64,000 nucleotides of DNA from Nageia nagi (taxonomy: Eukaryota > Pinophyta). Position 1 is the stretch's first letter. Each line of letters starts with the position of its first letter. Positions 24,449 to 35,016 of this stretch are shown piece after piece. The translations under genes and the position numbers were made by a program. Location: the NCBI GenBank assembly GCA_050084985.1, contig JBITNC010000001.1, positions 89,590,001-89,654,000 of the forward strand, in the 5' to 3' direction. Under the pieces are notes generated by a model. The model was not told the DNA's origin and searched no databases. It saw only the letters and a program-made list of their open reading frames with translations.

Positions 24449-25400
24449 ATGGGAGAATCCTTTTTACCCAAACATATTCTTGATGGTTCCAATTATGGGA
24501 TTTGGGAACCTCAGATGAGAGCTGCAGTACAAGTAAAGAAGCTTTGGCAAACTATGAATGAGAACCTTATACCTCCTACAGATGAGAAGGCACTAAAGGC
24601 TTACAACATAAAGAATGAGTTGGCAACCTCCATGATTTATCATGCAGTATCAAATGATGTGCTCTTAATGATTTCCTCTTCAACATTGATAAAGGAAGCA
24701 TGGGATAAGCTAAAGAAAATCTACCTTGGTTCAAACATTTCAAGAAAGTTTACCATACTTCAAAAGTTGCTTCAATCTTATTAAGAGGAAGATAAAAATA
24801 TGGCTATTTACTTGAATAAAATCATTAACTTAAAGACTCAACTTATTTTTTGGGGGTGCAATTAGATCAATAATGACTTCATAGTCTTCATCATTCTTCA
24901 AAGCCTCTCTTCAAAGTTTGAAAACTTTGTAATGGTTATGGAAACAAGGCTTGATGATGAAACTCTTCTTCTTTGAAAACCATTCAAGGCACTTTTTAAA
25001 GTATAAAAAAACTCTTAATAATAAGATGTTGATTTCTTCTCTTAAGGATAATAACATTGCTCTTAGAGTAACCAAAACTCTTTTCAAGAAGTTCAATCAT
25101 CAAAAGAAATCTTATCCTTCTTCTTACAAAAGGTTTGAGAAGAGAGGAAATGGCTACAGTAGCAGCAGAAATAACAAAAAAAATAATCATAGTAGTAGGA
25201 ACAATGATAATAACAATCATTTTAAGTAAAAAGATAGAAAAGGCAAAGTAAACACTCCTTATCCTGAGAAAAAGTTTGATGGCAATTACAACTATTATGG
25301 CATTCAAGGTCACAAAGAAATTGATTGCTACAAAAAAAAAGATAGAAAAAGAATAAAGGTAATGAAAATGTAAAAAATTAAAAAGAAAAGAAGAATATTC
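24449..25400 (+). pseudogene. Copia gag, copy C (best-preserved N terminus, inactive)
   Basis: An open run of 111 codons from ATG 24449 gives the N-terminal half of gag (PKHILDGSNYGIWEPQMRAA, LWQTMNENL, KNELATSMIYHAV, EAWDKLKKIYLGSN). A TAA follows LLQSY at 24782, the same place as the stops in A and D. The downstream half continues in shifted frames with LLISSLKDNNIAL-like and Ser/Asn-rich linker sequence. The zinc-knuckle position reads Y-N-Y-Y (from 25287). It kept Gln in LWQT, where A, B and D have stops. Confidence 0.85.
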
Positions 25401-28375
25401 ATGCTAATTTTACTATAATACTCTACTCCATGTTTCACTCTTTTTCATTTGAATGGATTGTTAACTTTAGTTGCACTAATCACCTATGCTTTGAAAAAAA
25501 ATTTAAGAACTTTTATAGTATAAAAAGGATACAATTGTGATAGGTTATAACTCTACCCTTGAACTTTAAGGAATTAGGAGTGTGCTAATTCATGAAAATG
25601 TTCTTGAAAATATTCTCTATGTTCTTAAGTTAAGGATGAACCTTCTCTCTGTGATCTAAGTTGCTAGAAAAGAGTACTCTTTGAGTTTAACTCTCAATCT
25701 TGGTGCATTAAGAAAGGACTTACCACTTTGGTTAAAGGATCTATAAAAGATAACCTCTACATTATGGATCAAGTTCTATAAAAAATGTATCTTACTTCTA
25801 GTATGTGTTTTAAAGGTAATCTTTGGTACCATCATTTGGGGCACCTACCCATAAGAGTATTCAAGTTATGAAAAACTAAGAACTTGTAGAAAGTTTGCCT
25901 TCATTTTTCTTTTGGTTGGTATATGTAAGAAGTGAATTCTTGATAAGATGCATAAATAAAAGTTTAAAAAAGATAAGGTAACAAGAGCATCTCAACCTCT
26001 TCAACTTGTGCATTCAGATTTGATGTGTCCATCTCACACTAAGTCACTTGAAGGAGCATCTTATGTCTTAACCTTCATTGATAACTTTGGTAGGATGACC
26101 TTTGGGTATCTACTTGAGCACAAAGATCAAAATTTTAAAAATTTTAAGATTTTTTAAGGCCTTTGTTGAGAATCAAACTAACCTTAAAATCAAGATGTTG
26201 AGATCAAATAATGGAAGAGAATATAATAGCAATGAGTTCAATGACTATTATGCTAAGTAGGGAATCAAGAGGTAGCTTACAATTCCATACATTTCTCAAT
26301 AGAATGGTGTTTTCAAAAAGAAAAAGAAAATAACTATGGAGATGGCTATATGCATGTTGGGTAATCTTCCTAAGTTCTTATGGGATGAAGCTATGAGCAC
26401 TGTTATTTACATCTTGAATAGGTGTCCCATAAAAGTCGTTCAAAGTAAAACTCCTTTTGAGGTATGGTTAGAATGAAAACCTAACATTTCTCATCTTAGG
26501 ATGTTTTATTGTGAAGCTTTCTCCAATATTATTTTTGAGAAAAGGAAGAAGTTGGATAAAAGAGCTAAAAAATGCATTTTTATAGGTTATGATGGTTAGC
26601 ATAGAGGCTATAGGCTCTACTTTCCAACCTATAAAATAGTATTCATTTCAAAAGATGTAAAGTTCAATGAACTTCTTGAAGAATTTACTTCTAATGATAA
26701 TGTTGATGATCCAAAGGACTCTTTAGTTGCTTCTAACTAGTTGGATATTGATATAGATAAGTCACCATAAGAAGAAAATTCTCTAACATAAAGGGTAACA
26801 AGGAGCATGACCTTGAACAAATCCTTAATTGCCAAAATTAATAACAAGCATGAGCCCTCAACCTTCAAAGAAGCTTTTAAGCATGAGTGCTAGATGGAAG
26901 CCATGAAATTAGAATATGAAGCGCTTATGAAAAAAAAGACTTGGGACTTAGTTTCTTATCTTAATGAAAAGAATGTGATTAATAATAAGTGGATCTACAA
27001 GATCAAGTTCAATTTAGTTGGAGATATTGAGAAATACAAGGTAAGGTTAGTAGCTAAAGGTTTTACTCAGAAATACAATGTAAATTATAAGAAAACCTTT
27101 GCTCTTATGGTAAAGATGATTACTATGAGAGTTATCTTTGCTCTTTCTACAGCTCAAAGATGGAAAGTTTTTCAACTTGGCATCAAGAGTGCATTTCTCA
27201 ATGGTGACTTAGATGTGAAAATCTTCATGAATCAACTAGAAGGGTTTATATGGAAGGCAAAGAGTCCTTTGTGTGCAAGCTAAAGAAGTCATTATATAGA
27301 CTTAAGCAAACACTTAGAGATTGGTATAGAAAGATTTCAAGGTATTTTGTAGACATTAGATTCTCCAAGTGTTTTTTTGACTCTGATCTATATGTGCTCA
27401 ATCAAGAAAAAGATGTGGTTTTGATTCTCCTTTATGTGCATATACAAACTTAAGGAAACATTTGAAATGATTGATTTGGTAACATTTGAAATGATTGATC
27501 TTAGTCTCTTGCACTACTATCTTGGAATGCAAGTGTATCAATACAAGGATTGTACTTACCTCAATCAATCTAAGTATATATCATACATCTTGCAGAAGTT
27601 TAGAATGGAGGAGTGTAGATATGCTAAAATTCTAATCTCTCTTGGAATCACTATTTCTCTAAGCTCCAACTCTCAGTTAGCTGATGCTACAACCTATAAG
27701 CAATTAATTGGTAATCTTTTGTATTTGACTATATCCAGGCTAGATATTGCCTTTGTAGTGAATCTAATGGTATGATTCATGTAGAAACCTTATGTTGAAT
27801 GCCTTAATGCTATTAAGCAAATCTTGAGGTATGTTATAGGGACTAAGGATCTTGTTCTCAAGTATTCTAAGTTACCCTCATTTATTCTCTTTAGATTTTC
27901 TGATTCTAACTATGGGGGGGATAGAGATGATAGGAAGTCAACCTTTATGTATGTGTTTAGCATTGGTTCAAGTGATATCTCTTGAGCTTCCAAGTAGCAA
28001 CCTACTATTTATCTTTCCACCATAAAAGTCAAATATCGTGCCATGTTTATTGCAACCCAAAAAGCCATTTGGCTAAGGCCTCTTCTGAAAGAAATTGGGT
28101 ATGAGCAAGGTGGCTCATCTTTAATCTCTTCAGATAATCAGTCGGCTATTTCTTTAGCTTAGAATTCAATGTTCCATCAGAGATCAAAACATGTGAATAT
28201 GCATGCCCATTTTATCAGAGAGAAGGTTCTTAATGGCATCATACACTTGGAGTATTGTCCATCCACCTTGAACTTTGCTGATTTATTTACCAAGCCCCTC
28301 CTGGAAGCTCAATTCTGTAAGCTTAGGGATGTTATCAATTTGGTGAAGTTGCTCTCAAGGGGGAGTGAAGTTTGA
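25401..28375 (+). pseudogene. Copia pol, copy C (inactive; RT active site deleted)
   Basis: Protease position IVNFSCTNH (near 25455), Asp to Asn. Integrase has HSDLMCPS (26010), RSNNGREYN (26200) and Lys in place of catalytic Glu (NGVFKKKK, about 26305). RT is open over 26894-27283 (WIYKIKFN, RLVAKGFTQKY, IKSAFLNGDLDVKIF). A deletion of about 47 bp at 27438, between two GTG triplets, removes the DD of YVDD and shifts the frame. A short tandem duplication (ACATTTGAAATGATTGAT) is at 27460-27505. The RNase H end has a 68-codon run to LLSRGSEV-stop at 28375. Confidence 0.86.
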
Positions 28376-29167
28376 ATTCATGTTTATGATGACAACTTCA
28401 ACTCTAGGGGGATTTTGTGCTGTATAGTGTTGATTTTGTTGTAAAGCCTTTGTGGGAAGTTTGCTCTACCTATGAAACTTATTGTACAAATTGGCCAATA
28501 TAGCACTGTTTAGTTATCCATGTGTGAGGAACTCTTATGTGTCTTTTGGCACTATTCAATTATTCATATGTGAGGAACTCGTATATGCATGCTCTATTTT
28601 TGGTCAATCTAGCACTATTCAATTATCCATGTGTGAGGAACTCTTATGTGTCTTTTGGCACTGTTCAGTTATCCATATGTGAGAAACTCATATGTGCATG
28701 CTCTATTTTGTAATGATAATCAACACATGTTTTATATACAATAGGTAACTATAAGTTTTTTGGCATGGCATCTTCATGATAACTTATAGTGCACCATTGA
28801 TCAGTTCATAATGATATTTGTGTGATTCATCTATCTTTGTTGATATGAATATGATGCATCTAACTAATCTTGTTATTTGAGTTGCTTATGACTTGTAGGT
28901 TCCTTTGAGATTGTAGGTTACTTACTCAAGTATGCAAGCTCTTGGAGACTCTTCATGACTTCCAGTTGGATGACTACATGTACATTGAAACCAATTGTGG
29001 TTAATGATTGCATTTGGCAAAGTAGTGAGTCTCAAACTAGATCTTTTTTACTTCACAAATATGTAAAAAGTTCTTATCTGTATTGTATCTATTTGGAGGA
29101 GAACTCTCTTACTTTCTCTTCTTCTTCTCTCTTATTCACTTTATCCCCATATTGCATTAAGGGGGAG
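28376..29167 (+). other. 3' UTR with 4-unit repeat and polypurine tract, copy C
   Basis: A perfect 6-bp stem AAGTTT...AAACTT lies near 28455-28475. Four imperfect units of about 58 bp (TTATCCATGTGTGAGGAACTC type) fill 28502-28705, against two in A and B. AAGGGGGAGTG occurs twice: at the pol end (28357-28367) and directly before the LTR (tract at 29159-29167). Confidence 0.75.
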
Positions 29168-29661
29168 TGTTGAAATATATAATGCATTATTATAAAGGTT
29201 TGTATTAAATTTTCTATGTACATTCACTAATACTTAAGGCTATCATTTGATACCTTAAGTATTTAAGTGAATATGATAATGTAACTTGTCCTACACTCCA
29301 AGTCATGAGCATGCCCCTTGGGTAAAATGATATGCATATCATGCTTTTGTACATTGGATAAAAGGGTGATCCAAAGAGGGATTTTAGCCTATAAATAGAA
29401 GGCTCCCTCTTTGTGATCACACATCAATTGTGGAGTAAAGTTATGTTATAGGATAGAAGTGTAGGAGTTGAGATTAGGAGAATTGTAAGAGAGTTGTATT
29501 TGTGATTGAAGAAAAGATATAGTTAGTGGATGTACTCCTGGTTGGAGGAACCACTTACATCTTGTGTTGTGAGATTGCTTTGTGAGTTTGTTAGAACTTA
29601 TTGTGAGTTTTCATGTGATCTTAGTTGATTAGGAATTATCTTGTTAGTGTTAGTTCCTTTA
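29168..29661 (+). mobile_element. 3' LTR of copia copy C
   Basis: 494 bp from TGTTGAAATATATAATGC to TTAGTTCCTTTA, directly after the polypurine tract, with TATAAATA near 29391. It aligns closely with 20963-21443. The following bases, GCAAA, do not match the TGACT before copy B, so the B-C composite lacks a target duplication. Confidence 0.9.
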
Positions 29662-31484
29662 GCAAATACGAGACTAATGTGCAAACATCCTATATGATCA
29701 CTTCTAAGATAAATATAAATGATAAGAAGCAATGGTGATAGATAGCAATGGTGATTATCTTAATTAGTTTCTTCATATCCAATCAATATTTATATTTTGA
29801 ATATGATAAATTTTAATGCAGTTGTAAATTCCATACTCTTGTTAATTTTCCTAGAGATGATTCTAGTTAGGCATTTTCAGGTAAGGCTCAATCTCTAGGG
29901 GTGTAGAATGTTTTACATGGGTGTCTCAAGTACCTTTATCAATTGCTCACCAATAAAAGGGGGCTCCCACCTTGGTGATGAAATCCAAGTATGGGTTAGG
30001 CCATGGTGATGAAATCCGCATACCCTAGTCACTCTCTAGGCTTGTGATGGACTTGAATGCCATAAAGCAAATATGAAATGCAATTCTATATGAAAATGCA
30101 CTGTATGTATACCTCCCAAATGCTTTCCTTTCAATACAAAGTTGAAATCACTCCCAACCCAAGGATGCTAAAGTGATAATTTTTTTTTTTTTTGAAATAA
30201 AAGATAATACAAGAGATAGCAATATCATTTAATGCACCAAATAGTCAACAAATTAAACCTCAAAATTGAAGGAAATCCCTTTTCAAGATATTGAATTTAA
30301 ACACCAAATAAGATTTTCAGTGTATGATGCACCACTCACCCCAAAATGCGATGCAATTTTCACTAAGGATGAGCATCAATCCTATATGCAAAGAGCAATC
30401 AAACAGTATTGACAAGGTGTTGAAAGGAATTCAAATGCTGACCTACCCAATAATGTTCCTTCCTGCTCTAAGTTTGATGCTTGAAATGAAGGTTACAAAG
30501 CTTTATATCAAAACTAATTTTTACAGGAATGATTATGCTAATCATTTAAATGATCAAAAGTCATTCAAACAACCATAATGCATCAGAGAATGAAAATTTA
30601 AATGCTTAAAAAATACTGAAAAGATATGCATCCTATGCAAAGGACACTTAAGTTTTATAGATGAATGTGATAGTGGACTGCTACCTCAATTACAAACTTG
30701 ATATGGATGTGAAAGTGTTAAAATAAGAAATATCTAAAGGTGAAAACACCCAAAAATAGGACTAATAAGGTCCCATCGTGATCGCCATTCTATAAGCATG
30801 CAAAAACCACACAAGATCCTTTGGGATGCTTACTTTGCAATGTCTAAAACATTGCTTGTATTAGACATTTTTGATGGATGGATGGATGCCTTTAACCTAG
30901 AAGAATACTTGCAAGAAAATAAGTGTTAGCAGGGATCTCTACATTCTAATCCCTTAAGACCCTAGAATGCACTCAAGAAGACCTCTTTGAATGAGAGTAG
31001 ATCCCTATCCCACAATCAAATGGGTGATAGAAGACAAAGAAATGCCTAAGATGGAATATGATGTGCTTATAATAGACTAAGACTAAGATTAAATGATGAA
31101 AGTAAAATAAACTATCATGGATTTAGCTTAGAAAATGCACTACATGCCACATAAAATGCATAGAAATGTTAAATACAAGAATGCAACTATTTCAATGGTT
31201 CCTTATGCTCTTTAATATTGCTTGAGCACCTGCAAAATAGTCTTCTAAGGACCCCCCCTTTGATATGTTTTATGATCTATTTTGCTATTCAAAAATAGAT
31301 TTGGCTCTGTTAGCCTTTGATCTTTGCTGGATAATGTTAAGATTTGGAATGCTTTGGTTGAGATTGATCCCCTCTTTTCACGAAGATTAGTTGGTTTTGA
31401 TTTTTATTAGATAGCTTCCAAAGTTGGATCAATGTGTTTCCCTCTCCATTCTCTTGTGTGAGCTCCTTTGGTCGACACTATTAT
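29662..31484. other. Unassigned intergenic DNA
   Basis: AT-rich DNA without a credible gene. It contains a local duplication of GGTGATGAAATCC (29970-30020) and an 84-codon chance ORF (30324-30578) with no recognisable domain. It is the left flank of copy D, whose target site ATTAT is at 31480-31484. Confidence 0.5.
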
Positions 31485-32216
31485 TGTTAGAATTTGTAAT
31501 GAAATATTGTGAATATCTAAACTCCTTGTAAATTCAATTAATCACTTAAGGGTATGTAGATACCTTAAGGATTAATTGAATTCTTTAATATGTAGACTTT
31601 GACTTTACCAAAGTGGTTAGTTGGTAGGTTGAAGTTAGGTGATACATTTAATGTAACCCTAACCTTACCCTTGGGTTAAAGGAAGGTTAGGGAGGTGCTC
31701 TCAAGCTATAAATAGAGGGCCTCTCCTCTTGTAACATAACTAAGTTCTTGGAGTAAGATTACTCTACTAGTTGTGTAGGAGAGGAAGAGTATAGTTGTAA
31801 GAGAGGTAGATACCTTAAGGATTAATTGAATTCTTTAATATGTAGACTTTGACTTTACCAAAGTGGTTAGTTGGTAGGTTGAAGTTAGGTGATACATTTA
31901 ATGTAACCCTAACCTTACCCTTGGGTTAAAGGAAGGTTAGGGAGGTGCTCTCAAGCTATAAATAGAGGGCCTCTCCTCTTGTAACATAACTAAGTTCTTG
32001 GAGTAAGATTACTCTACTAGTTGTGTAGGAGAGGAAGAGTATAGTTGTAAGAGAGGCATACTTGAGAATTGAGATACTAGTTGTGGATGTACTCCCAAGG
32101 AGGGAGGAACCACATTACACTTGTGTTATCTTGAGTGATTGTGTTATCTTGTGTATGATTGAGTTTCCTAGTCTTAGGTCCTAGAGGATTTGTTTAGATA
32201 TAATTCAAATCCTTCA
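31485..32216 (+). mobile_element. 5' LTR of copia copy D, with internal 250-bp tandem duplication
   Basis: 732 bp from TGTTAGAATT to AATCCTTCA. The unit 31556-31805 is repeated without visible change at 31806-32055. Removing one unit leaves 482 bp, exactly the length of the 3' LTR (39753-40234), and I see no other difference between the two. The unit carries the TATA box, so there are two TATAAATA boxes (31707-31714 and 31957-31964). The target duplication ATTAT is at 31480-31484 and 40235-40239. Confidence 0.96.
31556..32055 (+). repeat. Tandem duplication of LTR promoter region (2 x 250 bp)
   Basis: Two adjacent 250-bp units, 31556-31805 and 31806-32055, starting GTAGATACCTTAAGG and ending in GTAAGAGAG. 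The junction has one shared G. The unit includes U3 sequence, the TATA box and presumably the transcription start. Confidence 0.95.
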
Positions 32217-32218
32217 AT

Positions 32219-32230
32219 TGGTATCAGAGC
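32219..32230 (+). other. Primer-binding site (tRNA-iMet) of copy D
   Basis: TGGTATCAGAGC, exact, two bases after the LTR end. Confidence 0.95.
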
Positions 32231-32779
32231 CTTGTTGTGGAAGCTCTTCTTTTGGTGTGGAAGCTACATTTTGGAGGTTCTTCATCTTTCTTCATTCCTC
32301 ATCTTACACCCCATTGGTGAGGTAAATTTTTAAGAAAAGGTATAAAGTTCTTCCTTATTTGATCATTTTTTTTGGATTATTGCATTAGATACTAACATAT
32401 TTTGTGAGATATTGGAGCTTATTTCTTGCAAAATATGATTAAAAAGACAATGCAAGTATTTTTTTTCTATACTAACCTCTTATGTTAGTAGCATTTTTTT
32501 TGTACAAAAATGCTCAATACATGCTATATTTGTTTTAAGAGGATACTATGAAATGCCAATATTTTTACTAACATTTTTTATGTTAGTAGTATTATGTTAT
32601 TACTATTTGCTTAAAAATAGTAAGATATTATTGTGAAATTTCTCCTACATATACTACCATTTTTTATGTTAATGGTATTTTTAGTGAGGCATGAATATTT
32701 AAAAGTTAGAGAGGAGGACAATTTTTTTGGTTCTACCACAATTCTAGGGGCACAATAATATATTCAAAGGCTCAATATA

Positions 32780-33005
32780 ATATATATATATATATAAATA
32801 TATATATATATTATTTTTTGTTTAAAAAATACTCAAAAATATATATATATCTTTCTTATTTTGTTTTTGTTTAAACTAATCAAAACAAAATTATATATAT
32901 ATATATTTTATTTCAATCAAAAATATATATATATATATATAGTTTTTATATTTTAAATCTGTTTAAAATGTAATTAAACAATATATATATATATATATAT
33001 TTTAT
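32780..33005. repeat. (AT)n-rich tracts
   Basis: Five runs of alternating AT, each 12-24 bp, separated by short A/T-rich spacers, in the leader of copy D. Similar but different runs occur at the equivalent place in copy C (21820-21930). Confidence 0.9.
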
Positions 33006-33162
33006 ATTTTAATTTCGTTTAAAATATAATCAAAACTGATCGGGGGGGTCAAAAAAAAAACACAGCGCGACCTCTCGCACGCATCTCACTCCTCCTCCTG
33101 CGCCTGCCTCCTCCTCCCGCGCTTGCTCCTCCTCCCGACTGGCCATACGACCATGTCCTTCA

Positions 33163-33620
33163 AGATTGTTTAACAAAATGCCTCATCCAGATGCAGTCTC
33201 GATTCAAGGCTATGCACGGCTATGCACGTTGTTTGACCACATTGTCGACAACATTTCTGCTGGTGGCTCCTCCCGTAGGCATCTCTGTCCCCTAACTACC
33301 TCAACTTCTCTGCCTGCCTCCACGGCTCCTACAACTTATTTGACAAGCTGCATGCTACGGTCAGAGTTTCATAGACTATCTTGCTCGTAGGATATGCACA
33401 AATCGGATCATTGAAGGGTTACGTGCGCATGTTTGACAAGATGCAGTCAGAGTTCCATGGACTGTGATGATTGCTAGATAAAATGCCTATGGTGATAGGG
33501 TCCGTGAATTGTTTGAACACCATGTAGTTAGATAGCGTTTCATGGCCTTCAATGATCATCGGATGTGCCCCGAACACCTCTCCCGCAGCCTCCTCCCTCG
33601 CCAGCTCGTCGCATGCACAC
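33163..33620 (+). pseudogene. PPR-protein gene fragments captured in the copy D leader
   Basis: Three + strand stretches read like pentatricopeptide repeats of the PLS class. They are RLFNKMPHPDAVSIQGYAR (33163-33219), LFDKL...VS*TILLVGYAQIGSLKG followed by VRMFDKM (33336-33446), and RELFEHHVVR (about 33503-33532). In PPR proteins each 31-36-residue repeat carries an xLFDxMPxRDVVSW-type helix pair followed by a GYAxxG segment, the pattern seen here. PPR proteins bind organelle RNA. The fragments are short, out of frame with one another and broken by stops, so this is debris inside the retroelement leader. No other copy has it. Confidence 0.6.
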
Positions 33621-34289
33621 ACCAGCTCCGTTGCAAGGGTATGCCTATTATTTATCGTGATGCCTCACTCGCCCCTTATCCTCTTCACGGCTAGGCTGGT
33701 CAACAGCCGCCCCACTGCCTCCCACGACCTCCACCACCTCCCGCGGCCTCCTTACCGCCTTGGACTCCCTCTGTAGTCCAGTCTCTCACACTCCACGTGA
33801 CTCACCCCCCTTCTACACACTTTGGTCTCTCCTGCCACCCCTGCCCAGCTTCTCAACCTCCTTGAGGCTTACACATGGCCATTTTTAATTTTCTTTGTCA
33901 ACCTTTAGTTGTTGGGTTTTATTTTTTTACCCACTCCAAATTTGATTTGATTTTTTGCCTTAGTCACACTTACATATTTCAAGTTTACCCCTTAAGTGAC
34001 AAAAAGGAACAACTCACACTTAAACATAATTTTTTAGCATCCAAGTTGTTAGCACTTTAAGTACAAATGGGGGGGATTTTTATAATTTTTTACTTAAATC
34101 TTTATGGATCTTGCATGCTAAATAGATCTTGCATGTTACTTAAATTTTTACGTTAAAATGCATGATGCATGTTTAAAACTTAATTTTAAGTCATGGACTA
34201 ATACATGTTTAAGTTATGGATTAATGCTAAATAGGACTTAGCATTTGAAAAATTCATTATTTTTGAACTTGAGCAAAAATATGAAAAAT

Positions 34290-34870
34290 GTAAAAGTCCT
34301 TTAGGGGTTAGTACAAAACCCATTGGACTCAATTTTGGACTCTTAAGGTTTCAAGTTTGTGTGGATGGAGTATTTTCACTTTACTTTATATTTTTGCACA
34401 TTTGCTTTATACTTATTTGCAATACGTAAAAATTTGAAAGTAACCCCTAAAATGAATACATCCGCACGATATTTTCCACAACATGACTTGTTTGGGGAGC
34501 CACGAGGTGAGGACAGGGCAGACTGGAGCCTTTTTAGTCCGAAGACCCAAGTGGTGGTAAGTCCATCTTAATTACCCCTAAGACCTCTGTTGGATTGGAC
34601 ATAACTCTATTAGGTGGACAGGCATGTGTGTAGTGATACCACATGTCCGCACGTCCATTCAGGGATTATCCTGATAACCTACGAGGAAAATTGAAAACCT
34701 TAATCAAGATAATTAAAATGGTCGGTCCAAGATACGTCGGATCCTTGGAAAATAGTTAGTACTTCTCCTTGTGAGAGTATATTACTGACCAAGGTGAACT
34801 GGTTGAGGACTGGTAGTACCTGGGCTCCACCTTGCGGGCATCCAGGTGAAGGCCTAATTCTATACAAGAA
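34290..34870 (+). other. Conserved leader block, copy D (reference copy)
   Basis: The least decayed copy of the block. It starts near TTTAGGGGTTAGTACAAAAC and includes GACTTGTTTGGGGAGCC, a CATGTG...CACATG inverted pair (about 34624-34648), GGATTATCCTGATAACCTA and the ACCTGG (34818-34823)/CCAGGT (34842-34847) stem. No ORF. It sits about 150-700 nt before the acceptor and gag, and would be present only in unspliced RNA if the leader is an intron. Confidence 0.7.
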
Positions 34871-35016
34871 AACAACCCCAACTTTATCCTTTTATGGATC
34901 GTGGTTAATAAGTTTGCATATGTAGGACATGTTTGCTTATTAGATGTTTTATATGTATAGATGGAAAATTGTAAAAGTTTGCATTCTTATTGCATATTTA
35001 CTCTTTTTTTGTAGCA

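Larger units (their letters stand above)
32231..35016 (+). other. Leader (candidate intron) of copy D
   Basis: Donor-like GGTGAG/GTAAAT (GT at 32322-32323) and a strong acceptor, pyrimidine run then TTTTTTTGTAG/CAATGG (AG at 35013-35014), bracket 2693 nt. The gag ATG follows two bases after the acceptor. Contents in order: AT-rich DNA with repeated ACTAACAT words (32390-32680), (AT)n tracts (32780-33005), a GC-rich island with PPR-gene debris (33040-33870), and the conserved block (34290-34870). Donor, acceptor and block are shared with C; the island is not. Confidence 0.75.
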
